Source: Rebecca billardiae RCC1528
Taxonomy: Eukaryota; Haptophyta
Direction: 5' to 3'
DNA: 64,000 nucleotides
Assembly: GCA_965240325.2 (NCBI GenBank)
Contig: OZ251255.1
Location: forward strand, 558,001-622,000
Below are positions 35,408 to 44,652 of the stretch, in pieces. The position numbers and the translations under genes were made by a program. The notes beneath the pieces are model-generated. The model was not told the DNA's origin, made no database searches, and was given only the letters and a program-made list of their open reading frames with translations. Within the stretch, counting starts at the first letter, position 1. Each line of letters begins with the position of its first letter.

Positions 35408-36955
35408 TAAGGTGGCACGGCAGGAAATCGCCCGGACCGGCGGGACGCGACGTAACAGCCATGGCTGCCGCGTGCGCGCGCCGAGTCGAGGCTCGTGCAC
35501 GCCGACCGCGTACGGCACGGTCCGGAGCGCATGACGGGTGGTCGAAGCACGTGCGCCGGCCTCCTGCCCCGCCCTCTGATGAGCTCGTCGCGTCTCTCCT
35601 CACGCTCCAGCCGTGGACCAGCGTGCACACGTGCGGGTCGGCTGGCGAGCTGCAGACGCGGTGGATGTGCTGCATGGTATGTGCGCCACTGGCCGCCCAG
35701 ATGGTCAGGGCGTACGGGGGCGGACGTGCGCACGTGCGTCCAGTCGTTTGAACCGTGCGCCGAGGCCGTTTTGGAGGTGTGCACCTACTCGCGGATGTCG
35801 GCGGCACTCCATGGGCAGCCCGTGGGGCCAGAGAAGCCGCGACGGGCAGCATTCGGGCGAGGTGCGCATGGCCCCATGGCGGCAGGGAACGCCCTGTGCG
35901 TGCGCTACGGTCTACGCCGAGGTCAGCAATATGGACTTGGCCTGTGTATGTGGCTTGAACAGTCTGCTTGGGGCCCTACGGAAGTCACCGCGCGTGCGCA
36001 GCGTCCCCGGTGCCCTATAGTAGGCTATACGCGGCATGCCAAAACTCGAAATCTTTTATAGAACTTCTACTGGGACCCTAGCTACTCCCGAGCCGTACTC
36101 ATAAACTGTGCTTAGCCAGCTCGGCATGCGAATCGGATTTCAAAAAACGAAATTAACACGGAAATGGTCCTATTTTGGCTATTTTGAACCACTTTCATGT
36201 TATTATATTTTCGTTTTTTGAAATCCGATTCGCATGCCGAGCTGGCTAAGCACAGTTTATGAGTACGGCTCGGGAGTAGCTAGGGTCCCAGTAGAAGTTC
36301 TATAAAATATTTCGAGTTTTGGCATGCCGCGTATAGCCTACTATAGGGCACCGGGCGGACGCTGCGCACGCGCGGTGACTTCCGTAGGGCCCCAAGCAGA
36401 CTGTTCAAGCCACATACACAGGCCAAGTCCATATTGCTGACCTCGGCGTAGACCGTAGCGCACGCACAGGGCGTTCCCTGCCGCCATGGGGCCATGCGCA
36501 CCTCGCCCGAATGCTGCTCGTCGCGGCTTCTCTGGCCCCACGGGCTGCCCATGGAGTGCCGCCGACATCCGCGAGTAGGTGCACACCTCCAAAACGGCCT
36601 CGGCGCACGGTTCAAACGACTGGACGCACGTGCGCACGTCCGCCCCCGTACGCCCTGACCATCTGGGCGGCCAGTGGCGCACATACCATGCAGCGCATCC
36701 ACCGCGTCTGCAGCTCGCCAGCCGACCCGCACGTGTGCACGCTGGTCCACGGCTGGAGCGTGAGGAGAGACGCGACGAGCTCATCAGAGGGCGGGGCAGG
36801 AGGCCGGCGCACGTGCTTCGACCACCCGTCATGCGCTCCGGACCGTGCCGTACGCGGTCGGCGTGCACGAGCCTCGACTCGGCGCGCGCACGCGGCAGCT
36901 ATGGCTGTTACGTCGCGTCCCGCCGGTCCGGGCGATTTCCTGCCGTGCCACCTTA
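35408..36955. repeat. 1.55-kb foldback palindrome
   Basis: The left arm 35408 to about 36153 is the inverse complement of about 36209 to 36955. I saw only scattered single-base differences and one 2-bp indel across roughly 745 bp. The loop is about 55 bp and AT-rich. The arm ends next to the loop are TTTCAAAAAACGA and its complement. Outer ends are TAAGGTGGCACGG and its complement. No target duplication was found. Each arm has frames of 120-190 codons, but none resembles a known protein. It could be a foldback transposon or a recent inverted duplication. Confidence 0.9.
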
Positions 36956-37010
36956 GAATGGGTCAACTGGACACCGGGGCTAACTGGACAGTCGGAGCGG
37001 CGGACAGGAG

Positions 37011-38508
37011 GTGCAGGCGCAGCTCCAGCTCGCGGTCAAGTACTGCCTCGCGAATGATGTGAGCGCGTACCAGGCGGTGAACAACGACGAGCTCAAGACT
37101 GGTTGGCCGCTCGTGACGCGGTCGACGCTGAATCGCGCGCTCAACGCAGCTCAGACGGGCACGCCCTTCCACTTCAGCGTGCGCGAGAGCTTGCGTGTCC
37201 TGACCGTTGCCGAGGAGGCTCGGCTCGTGAAGTACGCGAAGTTGAAGAACATGGCGGAGCAGGCGATCACGCGCGAGAGCATATCGGAGGTCGTGCTCGC
37301 GATGCTGCGGTACCGCGCGGCGTCAAACGCGATGGGCGGTCGCAAGAAGATTCCGCTCAGTGAGCACGCGCAGCGCGTCGTCGACGGAGGCGAGCTGGGC
37401 CAAGACTGGATGGAGCGATTCTTCGCGGAGCATAGTGACATCAAGGAGGCGCTGTACGCACACACGTCCCAGAAGCGGCTCGGTGCGTGCACGATGGAGA
37501 GTGCCGTGCAGCACCTGAAGAACTGTGATGCCGCCTTCAGGCAGCTTAACATCTCCAACTCGGCCGGCATCATCATCCATCCCGATTGCGTTCTCCAACT
37601 CGACGAGATCCCGCAGTTCTTGGACTACGGCACGTGCTCGCGCAACAACATGGCGATCGACGCGACCGGCTCTTCCGTGCGCAAGGCACAGGGCGAGGAG
37701 CGCACATGCGTCTCGTTCACGCCCGTGCTCGACCTGAGCGGCTCCATCGTCGTGACGCAGTACAACTTCGCGCAGTCGTACTGGACAACCGGGACGTTCT
37801 CGCACAAGTTGCTCGATCTCTGTCTTTCGCGAAAGCGAGGGCCAAAAGTGCGAGGTGCTGTTTGCCACGTCGGAGAAGGGGACTCAGACCGGCGACACGT
37901 TCGGCGAGCTGGTCAGGGTCATCATCGAGACGCGAAAGACGAAGAAGCTGCGATTCCCGTTCGCCCTGATCTCGGACGGCCACATCTTGCGATTCGGCGA
38001 GCCATGCATGCTTGCGCTCGAGGGCACGGCCGCGCTCGACTCTGACGGCCTGGGCCGGGAGTCGGTGATGATCATCAGCCCTCCGGACACCACCGGCGAC
38101 CTGCAGATGGTCGACCAGATTGGTGCCGACCTGCACAGCAGGTACAACGACGAGAAGAAGAAGTTCAAGAAGTGGGCGAGCGAGCAGGAGCTCGCCGCTC
38201 ATCGCGCGCGCGCTCGCGCGGACCTAGGCGCCGACGAGCTCAACCTCAACATCAACCACCAGACGCACACTCTGTTGCCCTCGCGCGTGCAGCAGGGCGA
38301 TGATGAGTCGTCGGACGACGAGGACGCGGACATGGACGACGACTCGGCGGCCTCGTCTGAAGACGAGGGCCCGCCGGCGAGCTCGCCCGCTCACACGACT
38401 GCGGCCAGCGCGCCGGGCGCGGTCGCGGCCGCGGCCAGCAGCCGCACCGCGCCCGCGCCCGCCGTGCGGCTCGCGCCGCGCCGAGGCCAGCGCACAGTAA
38501 TAAGGTGA
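37011..38508 (+). pseudogene. pogo/Tigger-type DDE transposase, frameshifted
   Basis: Two overlapping frames make one protein. The first (37011 to about 37825) has a CENP-B/Tc5-type helix-turn-helix (AEEARLVKYAKLKNMAEQAI, then ELGQDWMERFFAEHSDI) and the first catalytic block CVLQLDEIPQFLDYG. The reading then continues one base over, through VFRESEGQKCEVLFATSEKG (about 37815-37875), with the second block FALISDGHILRFG and the third SPPDTTGDLQMVDQ, the equivalent of the PPHTSHLLQPLD motif of pogo elements. The C-terminus is acidic (DDESSDDEDADMDDD). The frame change lies around 37800-37830 with no intron signals. The 5' end has no in-frame ATG and abuts the foldback arm (ends 36955), so it is probably also truncated. 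Confidence 0.85.
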
Positions 38509-39696
38509 TCCGCCAACCTGCATCGCCCACGCCGGTCAGCGGCGTGGGCGCAGACTGCTCGGCGCGCCCGGCAATCTGCTCGGGTCAGCTGCGCGCACAC
38601 CTTTCGGGCAAGGCGCGCGACGCGCACGGGGTACGCATAACGGCATAATTCCGCCCGGACACAGTGGCGCGCAGTGCGCGCCACTGCGAGATGAGCGCCA
38701 AGACCCGTCGCGCCGCCCGTCGCGCGTGTCGTCTGCGGCGGCTGGCATGGCTGTGGCGACGGCGCATCGCGGCCTCATCATTTGAAGAACTCGGCCCGCC
38801 AAGGGACATCCGGCTGGCTGCAGAAGTGTGCCGCCTCAGCCTCTTCTCCTGCCTTCTGAGCACTACTCGACTGCCACCCGGACCGAGAAGGCCAAACCGG
38901 TATAAAGAGTCCCGGGTTGCCCGACCGCGCCCGCTTCTGCTGAGTCCAGCGATGACATGCCGGCTTCGGAGTCCGGTGCAGCTTGGCCTTGCGAACCGGT
39001 GCGCATCTGAGGGGGCAGCTCATCATTGGCATAGTTAGTAATACATTATTATTAGTAGTAGTATATGTTCGACGCTCACTTCCGAGTTCCTTCCGTAAGC
39101 CCGCGTCTTGCCCTTGCAGCACATCCGGTGCGATGAAGCGACGGCGCAAGCACCGCCAGCCGGCCGAACGGCAGGCAGACGCATGCGGCATGGACGAATC
39201 ACAGCAGTGCCCCATGGCCCATGGGCGCAGAAGAGGCTACGGAGGCGAGCCATCGGAGCGTCAGAAGGGGTCCGTAGGTGCGACCAGAGTCCAGACGTAC
39301 CCGCCCTCGCGCGCCGTCGCCCAGCCTTCGTCTTCACCGTGGCGCGCACGCGAGGCGAGGCCGCGCACGCCACTGGCAGGGCCACTTTACCACGGGGCTC
39401 CAACAGACGGTACACCGGACACCGGTAAATACTCCGTACCGGTGCGTACCGGTGCGGCGTACCGAATATGCACCGCCACAAACTGCCGTGCACCGGTGAG
39501 AGTCCGGGAGGGGTCGTGTGCGCCCGGACCACAGCACCCGCGAGTACGGACTACGCGGAGCTGTCCGACTAGTGTCAGTGTCCGAGGTCGGACAGTCACT
39601 GCTGGCACTCGGCATAAGGGAAGGCGACTACGCCGCCGATTTCGTCCTGATAATGGGCTGCTGTTTCTATCAGTAAATAGGCCAAAAATTTTCTTC
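38509..39696. other. intergenic, no gene recognised
   Basis: A GCCCACGCCG/CGGCGTGGGC hairpin lies just after the transposase stop (38526-38551). ACCGGTGC-type repeats occur at 39408-39505. No coding region is supported. Confidence 0.5.
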
Positions 39697-40661
39697 GACC
39701 CGTTGCACGGGTGATTAACCGTGAGCGTACGCCTGCCTGAGCTGTGTGCGTCTCTTATTCTTAGTAAACTGTACAGTTTACTAAGAATAAGAGACGCACA
39801 CAGCTCAGGCAGGCGAGATTGACGCCCGCCTATGAAAAAACGACAAGCGTATGAAATCTCGAGGTTTTGTCGCTCGCGCTGCCGCATGGCTGACGTCCGC
39901 GCGGATCCGAGCGCAATGGTGCATTGCGAAGCCGATTCGCAATGCACCAATCCAATCCGCATGTCAATCGACCCAACCGTCGCTGAGAACGAACGACAAA
40001 ACCCAGGGCAGGTGTCCACCACGAGGCCACGCCGCGCGCGCGCTGGCAGCGTGAGCCGGCGCGGTTGCAAAGGGTTGCCCAAAGGCAGAGAGATCAGCCA
40101 ATGCGGCTACCTTCGGCAAGCACGCCACCTCAGCGTCAGCATCGGTGGGGCCGTATGACGATATATGCCCTTGGATGCGGCTCCAGCCAAACGGCTCTCG
40201 ACGCGGGAAGCCGCCATCGGCAGCGAGCGCGTACACGGATACACGTGCTGTCCTCGTGAACGAGGATTCAGGAGACGAGGCGCGGCCCGCGATGCGCAGG
40301 CAAGACCTAGGGAGTGGCTCACGCTTTGATCGCGTGTACGGGTACAGAAGGCGTGCGCACGCAACCACACCGCCTTCGTGAAGCGCGTGGGCAAGCTGCT
40401 GAAGCGGCTCACGATGCGCGCTTACTTCTCACCTCCGTGCGCTCGCCGACCGCTCACGCTGCCTTCCGCGCGGCGGACCTGGGAAACCTGCCACCTGGCG
40501 CGCACGTCGCAGCGCGTAACGCGGAAAGTGGTAGATCTGCTGCCACGCTCCCGCTGCCGCCGGCGGCGGCGGCAGCGGCATGCCCACGATGCGGCGACGG
40601 TGATGACTATTGTATCACTGCCAAAGTGTCGTTTTTTCGGCGCTCACGCGTGCAACGGGTC
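39697..40661. mobile_element. TIR transposon with 4-bp target duplication, copy 2
   Basis: A 965-bp inverted relative of 26813-27658, with ends GACCCGTTGCACGGGTGA and GACCCGTTGCACGCGTGAG. CTTC is duplicated at 39693-39696 and 40662-40665. It is longer than copy 1 mainly because a palindromic insertion sits about 33 bp inside its left end. The interior frames differ from copy 1 by indels, so neither copy is likely to code for a working protein. Confidence 0.85.
39730..39815. repeat. 86-bp perfect hairpin inserted in a transposon end
   Basis: A perfect palindrome with 43-bp arms (CGCCTGCCTGAGCTGTGTGC and onward to AAACTGT/ACAGTTT). Comparison with copy 1 of the host element places the insertion between GAGCGTA and TGAAAAAACG, with the insert running to about 39830 and a TA on each side. 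A half-copy of the same sequence occurs at 60502-60538. This looks like a MITE with a TA target site. Confidence 0.85.
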
Positions 40662-40665
40662 CTTC

Positions 40666-41299
40666 GCCTCGGGCCGGCGGGGCCCCGGGGCCCCGCGGTG
40701 CGCGCACCGGTGTACCGGTACACCGGCGCCTGCGGCGCCGGTGCACCGGTACGCGTACCCGGAGGCACCGGATCTTTGAGCCCTGCACTTTACCGGCGCC
40801 GCACCGGGCCGGAAAGCCATTTCAATAATAATTAAAATGTTTTCCGCGAGGGCCGCGGGCCAACCCCCAGATCCGACCCGACAGCAGGCGCCCGAACCGG
40901 GGTGGCTTCCCATGGCATGGCCAGCCGTCAGGTTGGCGTCCCCTTGCAGTAGTAGACTAATTCTATGATTTAAAGACACAGGCACGAGGGCGCAGCTCTC
41001 CTGATTCGTCTGTAGTGGTACTGGTCGAAGCTTGCAAGTGCAGCAGTTGCAGTGGTGTGAGCGCGTTGATGTTGGTCCCCATGGCGGATGTCGTTGTTGT
41101 CGTCGTCCGGACGTCGTCAGGCCCACCAGGAAGTGCATGGGTACGAAAACAAAGGCGAGTGAGCATGTTGGCGTCGGCCAGGCCGTCCCCTACTTGGTCA
41201 GCAGCTGGTGCGGATGATGTCGTCGCCTACTTGGTCAGTGGCAGGTCATGGTGGACGATGGTGTAGCCTGTTCTTGGTCAGCAGCTGGTGGATGATGTT
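40666..41299. other. intergenic, GC-palindrome-rich start
   Basis: 40675-40770 consists of short nested palindromes (GGGGCCCC, GGTGTACCGGTACACC, CGGCGCC...). Downstream, CTACTTGGTCAG(C/T) repeats near 41190-41290 lead into the minisatellite. No gene is recognised. Confidence 0.5.
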
Positions 41300-41945
41300 G
41301 TGGCCGAAGTTAGTAGTAGTTGGACTTGCCTGAGTTAGTAGTAGTTGGACTCGCCGAAGTTGGCGTAGTGGTTGGACTCGCCGCAGTTAGTAGTAGTTGG
41401 ACTCGCCTGAGTTAGTAGTAGTTGGACTCGCCGAAGTTAGTAGTAGTCGGACTCGCCGAAGTTAGTAGTAGTTGGACTCGCCGAAGTTAGTATAGTAGTT
41501 GGACTCGCCGGAGTTAGCAGTAGTTGGACTCGCCGAAGTTAGTAGTAGTTGGACTCGCCGGAGTTAGTAGTAGTAGTTGGACTCCCCGAAGTTAGTAGTA
41601 GTTGGACTCGCCGAAGTTAGTAGTAGTTGGACTCGCCGAAGTTAGTAGTAGTTGGACTCGCCGAAGTTAGTAGTAGTTGGACTCGCCGAAATTGGTAGTA
41701 GTAGTTGGACTCGCCGAAGTTAGTAGTAGTTGGACTCGCCGAAGTTAGTATAGTAGTTGGACTCGCCGGAGTTAGCAGTAGTTGGACTCGCCGAAGTTAG
41801 TAGTAGTTGGACTCGCCGGAGTTAGTAGTAGTAGTTGGACTCCCCGAAGTTAGTAGTAGTTGGACTCGCCGAAGTTAGTAGTAGTTGGACTCGCCGAAGT
41901 TAGGTAGTAGTTGGACTCGCCGAAGTTAGTAGTAGTTGGTCTCGC
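41300..41945. repeat. 25-bp minisatellite with higher-order structure
   Basis: About 25 tandem units of GTTAGTAGTAGTTGGACTCG plus CCGAA, with variants (CCGGA, CCCCGAA, extra TAG). A run of variants starting GTTAGTATAGTAG at 41486 recurs in the same order at 41744, so a block of about 258 bp was itself duplicated. The 25-bp period shifts the reading frame at each unit, so it is not coding. Confidence 0.95.
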
Positions 41946-42392
41946 CGTCGGGGACTGGTTCCGGTACTTGTGGGGGATGGTCGTGTCTCTGCTGGGCCTG
42001 GTGGTTCTGGTTGAGCTCGTCCTCCTCCTCCTCCTCCTCCCCCTCCCCCCCCCCCCCCCCCGCCCCCCGCGCGCGCGCTTGGGCAGTCCTTGCTCACGTC
42101 ACTCGGTGAACGGCACTGCGGGCACCGTGCATGCATATCGCGCGGTTCGCGGCCGTCTCACAGAGTGGCGGGGCACGAATTCATATTCGGCGGCTACTCG
42201 TTTTATGGTGCGTGCAGGCCAGGCAGTGCGGGCAGCGGAGCGGCCGGCAAACGAGCGGAGGTGCCAGGCATGCACCTTATTGGCCGGGGCACACGTAGAC
42301 GGCAGTGACGGCGCTGCTCGACAGACCGTTGGCACTTGCGTCCAGGCGGCTCGGCACCGGGCGCCGTGTAGCGCGTGCGAGGCGGGTGCCAT
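41946..42392. other. intergenic with C-rich tract
   Basis: Has a CCTCCTCC run and a C homopolymer at about 42039-42060, then unique sequence up to the transposon end at 42393. No gene is recognised. Confidence 0.5.
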
Positions 42393-44329
42393 TAGCCTGG
42401 TCCAAACGCACTGGAGCACTTTCGGGGATTTTATCGCCAAATGAACGCGGGCCCCTAGGCACGCGCTCACACCCGGAAACAGCGTAACAAATGGGCCCAG
42501 CCCGGGCGCAGCAAAAGTTTCGGCCTAAAAATCGCATCCGTGGCCCGTCGTGAGCGTGCGCGCGCGCGCCGCGGACAACTACGGACACATAGAGAATCGT
42601 CAGTCCGAATGTGGGTAAGTACTTAGCCGAAATGAGCCCAAACGCACGAACTTACTTATTGGCGTACGTCGAGGCGAGCATGAACCCTGGTACAGGCCAT
42701 TAGGATGGGCTGTGGTCTGTGCGCAAGTGGCCGTACTCAACTACTGCAAGATCGACTATATTACCCATTTATACCCGCATATTATGGGCAATGTACCCGC
42801 ATAAGTATGAGTTCTGGACCTGTATAATTAAAATGCTACTATGTCGTTACATATTCGCCATAGGTGGGTAGCTGTCCCAGGCTGCACGATTAGTGCGGCG
42901 CTCGGGGTGCAGTGGTCGGACGAGGCTCCGCCTGGCCTTCCGCGCACTCCTGCAGACAAGAAGAGGGCCGGACTCCCACCCGGCCAGGCGTGCGGCAGTC
43001 GGTCAGGTGCTGGACCTGGTCTGGAGACCATCTCCTGCTTGGAAACTGGCCGATCTGCGGCACAACGCGCGCCGCCGTGAGCCACACGGCAGGTTCGCAA
43101 TGGATCCGGATCGCGTGTCCATGGCGGCGTGCATCGAGTCATTCAAGCTGTCAAGTCGCGTGCCACGCCCGCCCTTTCACTTGGGGCATCAGTACTGCCT
43201 ACAACGACGACATGTGCGTCCTTAGATGAGGCATAATCGCGATTCTAGCTGCCCGTCCAAGGGTCAGATCGCACGTCTTTGCTCGCCCGACAGCCTCAAC
43301 GGCGGACTGATGTGATCCGCGGGTGACGATGCGACCGCTTCGAGTGCGCCTACGGCCACCACCGGGGTGGGGATCGTTCATGGGCACCCTCTGCGTGCCA
43401 TGACATGCTCTGGCCGTGCGTGGTGACTTGGCCCACCGCGCGTAAACGGGAAAGACACCCGAGCACGTGCTTCCGAGCCACCCGAATGGCACAATGTGCC
43501 ACCCATGGACACCAAACACGTACCAGAGCGCGAGCCTTGCGTGCTGGAGTAGCCGCACGACACCAAGGAAGACGTATGAGCGCTCTAAACCATCTTCAAG
43601 CGACGACTCCGTCGACTCTGCCTCGCAGACCGCGGTACGATCCTCGACCTTGTGCTCGCAGCAAAGGCCATGACGGTAAAGCAGCACCCAGGCCATGGGA
43701 GTCAGCCGGCAGCCACTACACTGCGACTGTACACACCCAGCCCCGCAAGGCGAGCCATCCTGCTCGCCACCAGCCCGTCATACAGCTCCACGAGGAGCAC
43801 AAATCGACAGCCGCCGCTCAGGACGACCCATGCGCAAACGTGACGGGACTGGCCGGATGAAGCGTTGGCGATGCGCAGCGCGCCCAACGCTGGTGGTGGC
43901 ATCGAGTACATGCTAGGGGTAGGTGGTGGCCCACACGAGCCGTCGCGTGGCCCGCATATTACCCGAGGTGGCCCGTCTCGAAGGCGCCGCGCAACCCAGC
44001 AGGTGAGCGTTCGACGCGCGCCGTCAGGCGAGAAGTCGACCTGGCGACGGACCGCGGGCGGCGGAAGCAACGCAGACATGTCGCTCAAGGTGTGCACGCA
44101 CACCACCGGGGCACCCGAACGATGTGTCCAGCACTACACCTGACATGAGGCGGCGCAGTCGTCCAGTCGAGGCTCTCGAGCCCCTTCCCGACCTTCGTCG
44201 CGGCGAGCCGTCGGACGGCCGGTGGCGATTTTTGACGAGCGCGACGAGCGACGAGAACCTCGGGAGAAATCAGGCGCCCAAAATCCGAAAAGGCTTTTTC
44301 ACTGGCGAAAATCGGGATGGACCAGGCTA
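42393..44329. mobile_element. TIR transposon with 7-bp target duplication, copy 2
   Basis: Starts TAGCCTGGTCCA and ends TGGACCAGGCTA, flanked by GTGCCAT at 42386-42392 and 44330-44336. Length 1937 bp. It is the inverted relative of 24711-26661. A segment around 42735-42765 and the presumed coding start around 42841 (MSLHIRHRWVAVPGC here, MYSNSFRYVGTFVG there) align. Several frames of 70-150 codons follow on the plus strand (for example 43467-43673, with TPRKTYERSKPSSSDDSVD) but none is a recognised transposase, and the whole is interrupted. Confidence 0.8.
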
Positions 44330-44652
44330 GTGCCATGCACCACGCCCTGTCGCCCGCAGTGAGTGACGACAGTGTGAGTTGGCGCCACTGGTCAGCCGCG
44401 GCACTGTGGGCTGTGGGCACTGGCACTGCGGCACTCTGCGGGGGCTGGGCCGCCGCCTTTACTAGTTCGGTCAGTCAAAGATGAAAGAGTGCCCGCCGAG
44501 TGCCGTACGCGCTCTGTCTCAGCATTCTGCCATCATCGACCTGATGATGTAGTTGTTACAGTACTGCTCATCAATTTCACCTGGCTCATCGCGATAACAC
44601 CTGCTTATTCAGGACGCCACCGCCGCCGCAGGTTGCCGCTGGCCCGCTGCTG

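Noticed and set aside
35408-36955. protein genes in the foldback arms
   Set aside because: The 120-188 codon frames occur in several frames and strands of the same arm, show no domains, and the arms are mirrored.
37800-37830. short intron restoring the transposase frame
   Set aside because: No GTGCG-type donor or CAG acceptor pair fits; a one-base change explains the shift.
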